This document shows positions 1 through 7,943 of a stretch of DNA of 64,000 nucleotides, one piece after another (the first letter of the stretch is position 1; the number at the start of each line of letters is the position of its first letter). The notes under the pieces are model-generated. The model worked only from the letters and a program-made list of their open reading frames with translations. It ran no database searches and was not told the DNA's origin. The stretch covers positions 1 through 64,000 of the forward strand of contig JBCFBK010000015.1 of the NCBI GenBank assembly GCA_038562555.1, given 5' to 3'. A program made the translations under genes and the position numbers. This stretch comes from JBCFBK01 sp038562555. GTDB lineage: Bacteria > Bacteroidota > Bacteroidia > Bacteroidales > Prolixibacteraceae.

Positions 1-1069
1 AGGTTGTCCGTACGATTTCATCGTCAAAGTCAAGCTTCAGGCTTCCGTCGTCGGCGATCAGCAATTCAAGGAAGTTGCTTGTATTTTTGCCAAACATTTT
101 ACTGGCGTCTTTAGGCATCTGAGCCGGATAATTTGACTGGCCGATGATGGTGACACCATGTTTGACAACTGTTTTATTGTCTTCGGCCAATTCGCAATTG
201 CCTCCGCTGGAGGTGGCCAGGTCGATGATCACGGATCCGGGCTGCATACTGGCCACCACTTCCTTTGAAATGAGCAGAGGGGCTTTTCTTCCCGGTATCT
301 GGGCTGTGCAAATGACCACATTGGCCCGGGCAGCATGCTGATCGATGGCCGCCTGCTGGCGTTTTTTGTAGTCTTCGGTTTGCTCAACGGCATATCCGCC
401 TGCTGCTGCATCTTCAACCGCCCCTTCCACTTCAACGAAGCGGGCGCCCAAACTTTGTACTTCCTCTTTTACAGCCGAGCGAACATCGAATGCTTCCACC
501 TGCGCTCCGAGTTTCCGGGCGATCGCTATTGCTTGCAAACCTGCCACACCTGCGCCAAGAATCAGCACATTGGCCGGGCGGATTGTTCCGGCTGCTGTCA
601 TGAACATGGGAAAGAAGGTGGGAAGATGGTTCGCAGCAGCCAGCACGGCTTTATAGCCGGCAACGGTGGCCATCGATGATAAGACATCCATTGACTGGGC
701 TCTGGTTGAACGGGGAATGGAATCCATGCTGAAGCTGGTGATCCCTTTTTTCAGGAACTGCTCAACCAGTGTTTTGTTCCACAACGGCTTGTATTCGCTC
801 AGCCATAGTTGTCCGGATTTCAGTTCTTCGAGCAGCTTTTCATCCGGTTCGGCGATCTGTACCAGCAGGTCGGCCTGTTTCAGTACCTCAGCCCGCGGTA
901 CTACTTCGGCACCTGCCTCAGCATAGGCCCGATCATCGGCAAATGCCGTTTCGCCTGCCCCTTTTTCAACTACAAGCCGGGTTTTTCGGGCAACCAGATG
1001 TTTTACATGTTCCGGCAAAAGGGCTACCCTGCGTTCGGGGGCGGCATCTTTCAGGAGTCCTATAATCAT
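1..1069 (-). CDS. pntA: NAD(P) transhydrogenase alpha subunit (domain I), 3' end cut by window
   Basis: Soluble NAD(H)-binding subunit of the proton-translocating transhydrogenase, which passes hydride between NAD(H) and NADP(H) at the inner membrane. My translation from ATG 1067-1069 runs open to base 1, giving 356 residues with no stop. Visible marks are PERRVALLPEHV at residues 11-22, the FPMFMTAAGTIRPANVLILG segment just before the Rossmann loop, and the loop GAGVAGLQA at about 172-180, followed by EAFDVR whose acidic end fits NAD binding. Alanine dehydrogenase is the closest alternative, but the TAAGTIRPA stretch is typical of PntA. In many bacteria this domain is a separate subunit of about 380 residues, so little may be missing. 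The membrane subunits would lie before base 1. Confidence 0.9.
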   Translation of the reverse strand, partial: MIIGLLKDAAPERRVALLPEHVKHLVARKTRLVVEKGAGETAFADDRAYAEAGAEVVPRAEVLKQADLLVQIAEPDEKLLEELKSGQLWLSEYKPLWNKTLVEQFLKKGITSFSMDSIPRSTRAQSMDVLSSMATVAGYKAVLAAANHLPTFFPMFMTAAGTIRPANVLILGAGVAGLQAIAIARKLGAQVEAFDVRSAVKEEVQSLGARFVEVEGAVEDAAAGGYAVEQTEDYKKRQQAAIDQHAARANVVICTAQIPGRKAPLLISKEVVASMQPGSVIIDLATSSGGNCELAEDNKTVVKHGVTIIGQSNYPAQMPKDASKMFGKNTSNFLELLIADDGSLKLDFDDEIVRTT

Positions 1070-1080
1070 AAGAATCGATC

Positions 1081-1101
1081 AAAGTTAAAAGTTCAAAGTT
1101 T
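1081..1101. repeat. three heptads of the AAAGTTN family
   Basis: AAAGTTA, AAAGTTC and AAAGTTT follow each other in 7-bp phase, 12 bp upstream of the pntA start. On the minus strand bases 1080-1087 read TAACTTTG, which matches the Bacteroidetes -7 box TAnnTTTG. If used, it would give a transcript with almost no leader. It is equally possible that the match is a by-product of the repeat word. Confidence 0.55.
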
Positions 1102-1291
1102 CAGGTTATTAACAGATAAACGGGAAAAGAGTTCTTTCATTTCCGATTGAAAGCGGGATTCCTGTCCGGTTTAAAACGGAGAGCCCCGCCTGCGCGGGAA
1201 CTGGAAGCAGCTCTTTTCAGAAATGATCTGATCCGTTTCAGGAATGTGGAAAACTATTTCCCAAAAAGAGACTGAAGCCCGGATAAGAAAA

Positions 1292-1299
1292 TATCTTTG
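1292..1299 (+). promoter_or_regulatory. -7 box TATCTTTG for the DUF4494 gene
   Basis: Exact TAnnTTTG match 25 bp before ATG 1325. It decides the start of the following gene: the longer frame from 1244 would begin upstream of its own transcript. No convincing -33 TTTG was found. Confidence 0.7.
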
Positions 1300-1324
1300 C
1301 ATTCTAAATCAAAAAAATCAGCAT

Positions 1325-1819
1325 ATGCAGACTTGGTTTGAGGTCAAAGTAAAATATGTTAAAGTAGATCAGGACGGACGAGAGCGGAAGGTGAGCGAGT
1401 CGTACCTGATCGATGCCGTTTCGTTTACCGATGCTGAAACACGCATCATTCAGCAGATGCAGCAAATAATCCGGGGTGAATTTCAGGTAGACAATATCAA
1501 GAAATCCAACATTATTGAGATATTTCCCTCCGAGAGCGGCGAGTTTTGGTACAAAGCCCGGATAGCCATCGTTACCATCGACGAAAAGGCAGGCAAGGAA
1601 AAGAAGATCAACAATTATTTTCTGGTTGCTGCCGACGATTTTAAAGAAGGGTTTAAACGGCTGGAAGAGGGCCTTTCCTATATCTTAGTGCCTTACCAGA
1701 CAACAGCGATGAGTCTGAGTAACATCGTCGATGTATTTCCGTATTTCCAGGATGAAACAGTGAAACGACTTCCGGACAACCTGAAGCCTTTGGATCCGGT
1801 TCCTGTTACGGAGGAATGA
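1325..1819 (+). CDS. DUF4494 domain-containing protein
   Basis: A 164-residue soluble protein. The opening MQTWFEVKVKYVKVDQDGRE, the KVSESYLIDAVSFTDAETRI segment and the repeated lysine-rich beta pattern in the middle match what I know of the DUF4494 family, which is largely confined to Bacteroidota. No biochemical function is established. There is no signal peptide or membrane segment. An in-frame ATG at 1244 adds 27 residues, but a near-perfect -7 box at 1292-1299 lies inside that extension, so ATG 1325 is preferred. The gene stands alone and ends in a bidirectional-looking hairpin shared with the convergent gene at 1856-2572. Confidence 0.8.
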   Translation: MQTWFEVKVKYVKVDQDGRERKVSESYLIDAVSFTDAETRIIQQMQQIIRGEFQVDNIKKSNIIEIFPSESGEFWYKARIAIVTIDEKAGKEKKINNYFLVAADDFKEGFKRLEEGLSYILVPYQTTAMSLSNIVDVFPYFQDETVKRLPDNLKPLDPVPVTEE

Positions 1820-1854
1820 AAAGAGTCTCAGGCCTGCAGCCTGAGAATCTTTTC
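1818..1854. terminator. hairpin between convergent genes
   Basis: CTCAGGC pairs with GCCTGAG around a 5-base loop, and outer GAAAAGA pairs with TCTTTTC. T-rich on both strands, so it could terminate both the DUF4494 gene and the gene at 1856-2572. Confidence 0.7.
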
Positions 1855-1855
1855 A

Positions 1856-2572
1856 TTACATTTTCTCGTACACGGTTTCGGGTATGGAATGGTTCAGGTT
1901 ATGCATGGCTCTGAAAAAGCTGAACTGATCACGCTTTACCGGATTAAGCATATAATAGGTGGAAACGACGCGGCAGATATCTTTTATCTCCGAAAAGATT
2001 TCATTAAGTTCAGACTTCCCTTCATCGGTCAGATTCATCGAGCCGTTGATCAGGTCAAAGCAGGCGATATATTCCTTCATTTGATCGTAATAGCCAATTA
2101 CCCGGTCAACAAGTGAAATCGGAATTGTTTTACTGATGAGCCTTTCCCGGACAGGAGGGGTCATATTTTCGTGAAATGCTTTCGTCAGATAGAATAAGCT
2201 TCTGTAGTCACCGTTTTTTGCCTCGCTGTAAAGATCATTGTATCCCAGTTCTTCAAAAACCCGTTTCTGGAAGTCGCGGTCGTCCCTGAATTCTACTTTG
2301 ATCAACTCGCGCAGGATGCTTATATTGATGAGTGACGATGTCATCAGATCATGGATATACTGTTGCTTTTTGACGTTGCGGCAGCAACTGTCGTCAGGAA
2401 GATATTCTTCTCTGGCTTTCTTTATTCGTTCCTTAAGCTGCCGGGCATATTCCGGTGTCCAGTCTGTCCGGATATGGGAGAGTTCAAAAATGTTCTCGTT
2501 AAATGACTGAGCGATCTTCTGGCTGGCAAGGATTGTTGCATTTGCCAGGGAGCATTTTTTTTGTGTTTCCAT
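1856..2572 (-). CDS. hypothetical protein, 238 residues
   Basis: I do not recognise this protein. It is predicted soluble and mainly helical, rich in charged residues, with no signal peptide, no membrane segment and no clear catalytic motif. A DDSCC motif near residue 60 is the only cysteine pair. It is a single-gene unit on the minus strand, convergent with the DUF4494 gene. The minus-strand leader holds TAACTTTT around 2620, a near match to the -7 box, as a possible promoter. Codon use and length without stop support a real gene. Confidence 0.7.
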   Translation of the reverse strand: METQKKCSLANATILASQKIAQSFNENIFELSHIRTDWTPEYARQLKERIKKAREEYLPDDSCCRNVKKQQYIHDLMTSSLINISILRELIKVEFRDDRDFQKRVFEELGYNDLYSEAKNGDYRSLFYLTKAFHENMTPPVRERLISKTIPISLVDRVIGYYDQMKEYIACFDLINGSMNLTDEGKSELNEIFSEIKDICRVVSTYYMLNPVKRDQFSFFRAMHNLNHSIPETVYEKM

Positions 2573-2682
2573 ACAAACTGACTTTAGGGTTACTAACTCC
2601 GTAATTCGATAGAAAAGTTACAATAAATAAGGCTCCTAAAAAATGTTTAACAAGCATATTAGCTGAAAAAGTTAAGAAACGC

Positions 2683-2726
2683 AAAAGGCGGTAATAACAC
2701 TGGTTTCCCATTGTCTTTACCGCCTT
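2683..2726 (-). terminator. typA terminator
   Basis: Inverted repeat AAGGCGGTAA / TTACCGCCTT (2685-2694 with 2717-2726) just downstream of the typA stop. On the minus strand the second arm runs into TTTTGCGTTTC. Confidence 0.7.
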
Positions 2727-2749
2727 CCGGCAATGTTTTTTCCCGACTG

Positions 2750-4555
2750 CTATATGGTTATCTTGCTTCCTCTTTTCCGTTCCACTTCCCGAAGCAGAAT
2801 CTTCCGCATACGGAAAGATTTCGGAGTGACTTCCAGGTATTCGTCATGATTGATGTATTCCAGGGCTTCTTCCAGGCTAAACAGCAACGGAGGTGCAAGC
2901 CTTACTTTATCATCAGAACCTGAAGCCCGCATATTAGTCAGCTTTTTGGGCTGCGTTACATTGATGGTCAGATCATCGGCCCGCGTACTTTCGCCAACGA
3001 CCATTCCCTCGTAGATTTCATCACCGGGTGAAACAAAGAACCGTCCGCGGTCCTGTAGTTTATTCAAGGCATACGCAAATGCGGTGCCGGGTTCCTTCGC
3101 GATCAGTGAACCGCTTTTACGCCCTTCGATTTCTCCTTTCAGCGGTTGATATTCAATAAACCGGTGAGTCATTACAGCCTCTCCCGCCGTTGCGGTGAGC
3201 ATATTGGTACGCAAGCCGATGATTCCACGCGAGGGGATCATAAATTCGAGGTGAATCCGGTCACCCTTGCGTTCCATGTTTTGCATTTCCCCCTTTCTGA
3301 CGGTGGCCATCTCGACCACTTTGCCAGAATACTCGTCGGGAACGTCGACGTGCATTTCTTCGATAGGCTCGCATTTGATACCGCCAATCTCTTTATACAG
3401 CACTTTCGGTTGACCTACCTGTATCTCATAACCTTCACGGCGCATGGTTTCAATCAGTATGGACAAATGCAGTACACCCCGTCCGTAGACGGTGAACGAG
3501 TCTGCTGTACTACCCGGTATTACCCGTAGTGCAAGATTTTTTTCCAGTTCTTTTTCGAGGCGTTCTTTCAGGTGGCGTGAGGTAACAAATTTTCCTTCTT
3601 TTCCGAAAAAAGGCGAGTCATTGATCGTAAAGACCATGCTCATGGTGGGTTCGTCAACGGCAATCGGATCAAGCGGTTCCGGATTTTCCGGGTCGCAAAT
3701 GGAATCGCCGATATCGAAGCCTTCAATGCCAACCAGAGCGCAGATGTCACCATTCATCATGCTTTCAACTTTTTGTCTTCCCAGGCCGGTGAAGGTATGT
3801 AATTCCTTTATCCGGCTTTTCTTCACAGACCCGTCTCTTTTAACCAGGGCTACCTGCTGTCCTTCCTTAAGTTCTCCGCGGTGGATACGGCCGATGGCAA
3901 TCCGTCCCACATACGACGAATAATCGAGTGAAGTGATAAGCATCTGTGGCGTTCCCGGGTTATCCAGACGTGCCGGGATGTATTTCAGAATAGCATCCAG
4001 CAAGGGAACAATAGAATCAGATTTTATACTGAGATCGCTGGTCATCCATCCTTCTTTGGCTGACCCATAGATGGTTGGAAAATTCAACTGGTCTTCGGTC
4101 GCATCAAGGCTGAACATGAGGTCGAAAACCTGTTCGTGAACTTCTTCCGGACGACAGTTGGGCTTGTCGACTTTATTAATGACGACAATGGGCTTTAACC
4201 CCAGTGCCAGCGCCTTTGACAATACAAATCTGGTTTGAGGCATCGTGCCTTCAAAGGCATCGGCCAGTAACAATACGCCATCAGCCATGTTCAGTACCCG
4301 CTCTACTTCTCCTCCAAAATCAGCATGTCCGGGTGTATCAATAATATTGATCTTAACATCATTGTAGATCACTGAAACGTTTTTAGCCAGGATTGTAATT
4401 CCCCTTTCACGTTCCAGATCATTGCTATCGAGAATCAGCTCTTGTTTTTTTTCGTGATCTTTCAGGATGTGACAATAATAAATCATCTTATCAACCAGGG
4501 TTGTTTTGCCGTGGTCGACGTGGGCAATAATTGCTATATTTCTAATCTTTTGCAT
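2750..4555 (-). CDS. typA: ribosome-binding GTPase TypA/BipA
   Basis: Translational GTPase of the EF-G fold that binds 70S ribosomes and helps 50S assembly and stress or low-temperature growth. The 601 residues fit the family. G1 is AHVDHGKTTL at 11-20, the switch I region contains ERERGITILAKN, G3 is DTPGHADF at 73-80, and G4 is NKVD at 127-130. The C-terminal half has the EF-G-like domains and the conserved GIIGLRTNMLTATAG stretch. It is transcribed alone from a promoter at 4579-4586 and ends at the 2683-2726 hairpin. Start ATG at 4553-4555 gives the usual MQKIRNIAIIAHVDHGK N terminus. Confidence 0.97.
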   Translation of the reverse strand: MQKIRNIAIIAHVDHGKTTLVDKMIYYCHILKDHEKKQELILDSNDLERERGITILAKNVSVIYNDVKINIIDTPGHADFGGEVERVLNMADGVLLLADAFEGTMPQTRFVLSKALALGLKPIVVINKVDKPNCRPEEVHEQVFDLMFSLDATEDQLNFPTIYGSAKEGWMTSDLSIKSDSIVPLLDAILKYIPARLDNPGTPQMLITSLDYSSYVGRIAIGRIHRGELKEGQQVALVKRDGSVKKSRIKELHTFTGLGRQKVESMMNGDICALVGIEGFDIGDSICDPENPEPLDPIAVDEPTMSMVFTINDSPFFGKEGKFVTSRHLKERLEKELEKNLALRVIPGSTADSFTVYGRGVLHLSILIETMRREGYEIQVGQPKVLYKEIGGIKCEPIEEMHVDVPDEYSGKVVEMATVRKGEMQNMERKGDRIHLEFMIPSRGIIGLRTNMLTATAGEAVMTHRFIEYQPLKGEIEGRKSGSLIAKEPGTAFAYALNKLQDRGRFFVSPGDEIYEGMVVGESTRADDLTINVTQPKKLTNMRASGSDDKVRLAPPLLFSLEEALEYINHDEYLEVTPKSFRMRKILLREVERKRGSKITI

Positions 4556-4578
4556 ATTTATCTTCCAAATTGGACGCG

Positions 4579-4586
4579 CAAAGATA
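4579..4586 (-). promoter_or_regulatory. -7 box TATCTTTG for typA
   Basis: Exact TAnnTTTG match on the minus strand, 23 bp upstream of the typA ATG. No clear -33 TTTG at the right distance. Confidence 0.65.
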
Positions 4587-4654
4587 ATTTTAATTCTTTA
4601 GCAGGCGTCTGTTCTTCCGTTTTCTTGACGGTAACTTAACAACCGGCTTTTAAA

Positions 4655-4759
4655 TCTTGTTTAAAACTTAAAACAAGAAGCTGAAAGATAAGAACATGCA
4701 AAAGGAACGAGTCTGAAAATGCGGGAACGGCAGCGGTGCGCTTGTTCGGGCCCGCTGCC
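4655..4759 (-). terminator. two hairpins after hisIE, likely end of the his operon
   Basis: Reading the minus strand after the hisIE stop, GGCAGCGG pairs with CCGCTGCC (4729-4736 with 4752-4759), then TCTTGTTT pairs with AAACAAGA (4655-4662 with 4671-4678) and is followed by a short T-rich stretch. Neither has a long T run, so termination strength is uncertain. Confidence 0.45.
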
Positions 4760-4769
4760 CGGGGAAAGT

Positions 4770-5375
4770 CTATTTGTGCCTTTTTTTCAGCTCTCTTGCG
4801 AGGTCTTCCAGCCGATAGCCCTTATGGGTTAACAGCACGATGAGATGGTAAAGCAGGTCGGCACCTTCGTAAATGAAATTTTCATCGTCGTTGGCCATAG
4901 CGCCGATGATGGTTTCGACAGCTTCTTCTCCTACCTTCTGTGTTATTTTGCGTGTTCCTTTTTTGAAAAGGGAGGTTGTGTAGGAACCTTCCGGCATTTC
5001 TGCCTTTCTTTTATCGATAAAGTCCTGCAGGTATTTAAGAAAATGGATGCCCTCATGTTCGTTGGTTTCATTCCAGCAGGTATCGTTGCCCGTATGGCAA
5101 ACAGGGCCTGTAGGATTGACCTTGATCAGCAGGGTATCCTGATCGCAGTCGGCAGCGACCGATACCACATTCATAAAGTTTCCGCTTTCCTCACCTTTGG
5201 TCCACAACCGTTGTTTCGTTCTGCTGTAAAAGGTAACCTGGCCTGTTTCCCTGGTTTTTTTCAGGGCTTCCTCATTCATAAAACCAAGCATCAAAACTTT
5301 ATCGGTAACATCATCCTGAATGATGGCCGGAATCAGTCCGCCGAGTTTGCTAAAATCAAGTTGGTCGCTATTCAT
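4770..5375 (-). CDS. hisIE: phosphoribosyl-AMP cyclohydrolase / phosphoribosyl-ATP pyrophosphatase
   Basis: Bifunctional enzyme for steps 2 and 3 of histidine synthesis: PR-ATP to PR-AMP (HisE domain) and ring opening of PR-AMP (HisI domain). Residues 1-110 are HisI, with the metal-site cysteines C77, C93 and C100 in DCDQDTLLIKV and PVCHTGNDTCW. Residues about 113-201 are HisE, with VGEEAVETIIGA and the DLLYHLIVLL helix. At 201 residues it matches the usual fused form. It is the last gene of the his operon, 55 bp after hisF. Confidence 0.97.
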   Translation of the reverse strand: MNSDQLDFSKLGGLIPAIIQDDVTDKVLMLGFMNEEALKKTRETGQVTFYSRTKQRLWTKGEESGNFMNVVSVAADCDQDTLLIKVNPTGPVCHTGNDTCWNETNEHEGIHFLKYLQDFIDKRKAEMPEGSYTTSLFKKGTRKITQKVGEEAVETIIGAMANDDENFIYEGADLLYHLIVLLTHKGYRLEDLARELKKRHK

Positions 5376-5430
5376 TTTCTAAGAGTTTTGTTTGTGCAAA
5401 GAGCCGCAAGTTTCGGCCTTGAAGCTTCTT

Positions 5431-6183
5431 TTACCTCACCGCGATATTTTTGCTGCGAAGATAGTCTTTCAAATCAGGAATGGCAATCTCCTTATAGTGG
5501 AAAATACTGGCTGCGAGTCCGGCATCTGCCTTTCCTTTTGTAAAGACGTCGGCGAAATGCTCCATATTGCCTGCCCCACCTGAAGCGATGATTGGTATTT
5601 TGAGCATGCCTGCCATTTTCGCCAGTTCCGTATTGGCGAAACCGTTTTTTGTCCCGTCGTGGTCCATCGAGGTGAACAATATCTCTCCCGCACCGCGGTC
5701 TTCTGCTTCCTTTGCCCAGCTAAATAATTCCTTGTCGGTCGGAATACGGCCACCATTCACGGTCACCGTCCAGCGTCCGTCATAATTTTTAGCGTCGATG
5801 GCCACCACAACGAACTGGCTCCCGAAGTGAAGGACCAAATCGTCAATCAGTTGCGGATTCCGTACGGCCGACGAGTTAATGCTGATTTTATCAGCCCCGG
5901 CATGCAACAGGGCATCGGCGTCCTTTAATTCACTGATCCCTCCGCCAACAGTAAACGGAATGTTAAGCTCGCGCGCGATCCGTTTGACCAGTTCAACAAA
6001 CGTCTTTCTTCCTTCGTGCGTTGCCGTGATATCCAGGAAAACCAACTCGTCGGCGCCTTGTGCGGCATACATGGCACCCAGTTCTACCGGATCGCCCACG
6101 GTTTGGATGTTGATGAAGTTAATGCCCTTCACGGTTTGTCCGTCTTTGATATCCAGGCAAGGTATGATTCGTTTTGCTAACAT
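5431..6183 (-). CDS. hisF: imidazole glycerol phosphate synthase cyclase subunit
   Basis: Uses ammonia delivered by HisH to convert PRFAR into imidazole glycerol phosphate and AICAR. The 250-residue (beta-alpha)8 barrel starts MLAKRIIPCLDIKDGQTVKG. The two catalytic aspartates are visible as D11 and D130 (VVVAIDAKNYDG), and the two phosphate sites as TVGGGI and IIASGGAGN. Gene spacing is normal downstream, but the 156 bp upstream to hisA is filled by a heptad array that ends 8 bp before this start codon. Confidence 0.98.
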   Translation of the reverse strand: MLAKRIIPCLDIKDGQTVKGINFINIQTVGDPVELGAMYAAQGADELVFLDITATHEGRKTFVELVKRIARELNIPFTVGGGISELKDADALLHAGADKISINSSAVRNPQLIDDLVLHFGSQFVVVAIDAKNYDGRWTVTVNGGRIPTDKELFSWAKEAEDRGAGEILFTSMDHDGTKNGFANTELAKMAGMLKIPIIASGGAGNMEHFADVFTKGKADAGLAASIFHYKEIAIPDLKDYLRSKNIAVR

Positions 6184-6190
6184 GCTATTA

Positions 6191-6346
6191 AGTGATTAGT
6201 CGTAAGTAATTAGTCGTAAGTCGTAAGACTGGGAATGGAAACCGGAGACGGGAGACCGGAAAAGGTAACAAGGTAACTGTTTTTTATTCTTACTAACAGC
6301 TAATAGCTAACAGCTTTTTCAGTTCTTGCGTCTTGTGTCTTATGTC
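6191..6346. repeat. composite heptad array between hisF and hisA
   Basis: From 6191 the sequence can be cut into 7-bp words without losing phase through three word families: AGTCGTA words (to about 6225), GACCGGA/GACGGGA words (to about 6260), and a GGTAAC family (to about 6277). A CTAACAG/CTAATAG block follows at 6293-6313, then TTGCGTC, TTGTGTC, TTATGTC at 6326-6346. The last word contains the hisA stop codon (6340-6342), so the final codons of hisA come from repeat sequence. Confidence 0.75.
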
Positions 6347-7092
6347 TGGCTTAAAATGAATTTTCTGATTTCCTTCAGGCTGATCCTGTTCTCATAAATG
6401 GCTTTTCCGGTAATGACTCCGGGCACGCCCATTGCGTTGAGCAGGAGAATATCTCCCATGGAAGATATGCCTCCGCTGGCAATCAGTTCCAGTGAAGGAA
6501 AGCTTTCCATGATTTCGCTGTACAATTCAACAGCGGGGCCGGACAGCATACCATCGCGTGAAATATCTGTGGATATAACTTTCTTTATGCCTGCTGCGGT
6601 GTAGCTTCCTATAAAGTCGAGGATAGGCAGTCCGGAGACTTCCTGCCATCCGCTCACGGCAATCATTTTATCTTTTGCGTCTGCCCCCAGGATGATCCTG
6701 TTTGGCCCGTATTTTTCGATCCAGTGCATAAAGGTTTCGCGGTCTTTAACGGCAATACTTCCGCCGGTCACCATTTGCGCGCCGCACTCAAAGGCAATAC
6801 GCAGGTCTTCATCGCTTTTCAGTCCTCCTCCAAAATCGATGATCAGGCTGGTTTTTTTAGCGATCGTATCCAGTACCTTATAATTCACGATGTGTTTGGC
6901 TTTTGCGCCATCCAGATCAACCAGGTGCAACCGCTCTATACCGGCATCCTGGAACATCAACGCCACTTCAAGGGGATTTTCGTTATAAACGGTCTTCTGA
7001 TTATAGTCGCCCTGGGATAAACGGACGCATTTGGCATCGATCAGGTCTATTGCCGGAATGATTGTTATTTTATTTTCTGAATCTTTTTGCAT
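6340..7092 (-). CDS. hisA: phosphoribosylformimino-5-aminoimidazole carboxamide ribotide isomerase
   Basis: Isomerises ProFAR to PRFAR, the substrate of HisHF. It is a 250-residue barrel related to HisF. The N terminus has IIPAIDLIDAKCVRLSQGDY with the catalytic aspartate D16; a second acidic site lies at D138 in ILGADAKD; IDFGGGLKSDEDL and ASGGISSMGD are the phosphate loops. The start overlaps nothing and lies 3 bp after the hisH stop. The C terminus (ending SQT) is encoded inside a TTGTGTC-type repeat, so the tail may have been replaced by repeat insertion. Confidence 0.97.
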   Translation of the reverse strand: MQKDSENKITIIPAIDLIDAKCVRLSQGDYNQKTVYNENPLEVALMFQDAGIERLHLVDLDGAKAKHIVNYKVLDTIAKKTSLIIDFGGGLKSDEDLRIAFECGAQMVTGGSIAVKDRETFMHWIEKYGPNRIILGADAKDKMIAVSGWQEVSGLPILDFIGSYTAAGIKKVISTDISRDGMLSGPAVELYSEIMESFPSLELIASGGISSMGDILLLNAMGVPGVITGKAIYENRISLKEIRKFILSQT

Positions 7093-7095
7093 CAG

Positions 7096-7698
7096 TTAAA
7101 GGTTTAAAAAGTTTTTCAAAATTCCGGCGCCAACCGTCCCGCTTTTTTCAGGATGAAACTGCGTTGCATAAAAATTATCCCTGTGCAGGGCGGCGCTCAA
7201 CGGAAGGATATAGTCACTTACGGCAGCCGTGTGTTCACCCACGGTGGCATAATAGGAGTGCACAAAATAGACGAACTGGTTTTCGAGCGAAGGATCGAAC
7301 AGTTTACTTTTTAGATTTGTAATCGTGTTCCATCCCATATGGGGCACTTTGGTCACATATTCCATCCCCGGTTGCGGGACGAAGCGCTTCACCTTTTCTT
7401 CGAAAATTCCCAGACATCCGGTATCGCCCTCTTCGGTGTGGCTGCACATGAGTTGCAGTCCCAGGCAAATCCCCAAAACCGGCTGTTTCAGGTCGGGTAT
7501 CAGTTTATCGAGACCCTCCTTTTTTAAATAAGCCATGGTAGTGCGTGCTTCACCTACTCCGGGGAAGATGACCTTGTCGGCCTGTCTGATCTTTTCCTGG
7601 TCAGATGTGATTTCAGCCCGGACACCCAGGCGGAACAAAGCATTTTTTACCGACTCGATATTTCCTGCATTGTATTTAATGATTACGACTTCCATCAT
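7096..7698 (-). CDS. hisH: imidazole glycerol phosphate synthase glutaminase subunit
   Basis: Class I glutamine amidotransferase that hydrolyses glutamine and channels ammonia into HisF. The triad is visible: nucleophile C78 in LGICLGLQLM, H182 and E184 in YATQFHPEKSG. The N terminus IIKYNAGNIESVKNAL and the PGVGEARTTM loop are family hallmarks. Two ATG codons stand together at the start (7696-7698 and 7693-7695); either may be used. The 5' side faces a tRNA gene read in the other direction, so the operon transcript here is antisense to that tRNA. Confidence 0.97.
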   Translation of the reverse strand: MMEVVIIKYNAGNIESVKNALFRLGVRAEITSDQEKIRQADKVIFPGVGEARTTMAYLKKEGLDKLIPDLKQPVLGICLGLQLMCSHTEEGDTGCLGIFEEKVKRFVPQPGMEYVTKVPHMGWNTITNLKSKLFDPSLENQFVYFVHSYYATVGEHTAAVSDYILPLSAALHRDNFYATQFHPEKSGTVGAGILKNFLNL

Positions 7699-7743
7699 TT
7701 AATTTTTTTAGGTTCTTCCTGTAACACTGATCAGGAATTTCTT

Positions 7744-7751
7744 TACTTTTG
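7744..7751 (+). promoter_or_regulatory. -7 box TACTTTTG for tRNA-Glu
   Basis: Exact TAnnTTTG match ending 14 bp before the first base of the tRNA. No clear -33 box. The word TGTAACACT occurs at 7720-7728 and again at 7750-7758; its meaning is unclear. Confidence 0.6.
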
Positions 7752-7765
7752 TAACACTTTTAACC

Positions 7766-7837
7766 GGCGCGTTCTTCTAACGGTTAGGAAACCTGTTTCT
7801 CAATCAGGTAATAGCAGTTCGATTCTGCTACGCGCTA
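7766..7837 (+). tRNA. tRNA-Glu (anticodon CTC)
   Basis: Folded by hand. The acceptor stem is GGCGCGT with ACGCGCT (first pair G-U). The D arm has the Glu-type TCTAACGGTTAGGA. The anticodon stem CCTG/CAGG has a T-T mismatch at its loop end; the loop TTCTCAA has anticodon CTC at 7799-7801. The T stem is AGCAG/CTGCT with loop TTCGATT. The discriminator is A, and CCA is not encoded. It would read GAG codons. It sits inside the his operon on the opposite strand, with its own promoter. The mismatch leaves some chance of a decayed copy. Confidence 0.8.
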
Positions 7838-7861
7838 CTTATTTCAGACAAAAGAGGAAAA

Positions 7862-7942
7862 AGCTGTTAGCTTTTAGCTGTTCGCAGGAAAGCAATTTTT
7901 TTCACCCTTTTCCGTTCTCCGGTTTGCCCCATGCCCCATACC
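7862..7942. repeat. heptad array 3' of purU
   Basis: A TAGCTTT/TAGCTGT block at 7862-7882 is followed, after an A/T-rich gap, by five in-phase words at 7910-7942: TTCCGTT, CTCCGGT, then TTGCCCC, ATGCCCC and ATACC. The block touches the purU stop codon (7944-7946). Confidence 0.7.
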
Positions 7943-7943
7943 T

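Noticed and set aside
1244..1324. N-terminal extension of the DUF4494 gene
   Set aside because: It contains the -7 promoter box at 1292-1299, so it would not be transcribed from that promoter.
4845..5543. 232-codon plus-strand frame
   Set aside because: Shadow of hisIE and the end of hisF.
7720..7758. TGTAACACT direct repeat as target-site duplication of an inserted tRNA
   Set aside because: Both copies lie upstream of the tRNA and do not flank it; probably chance.
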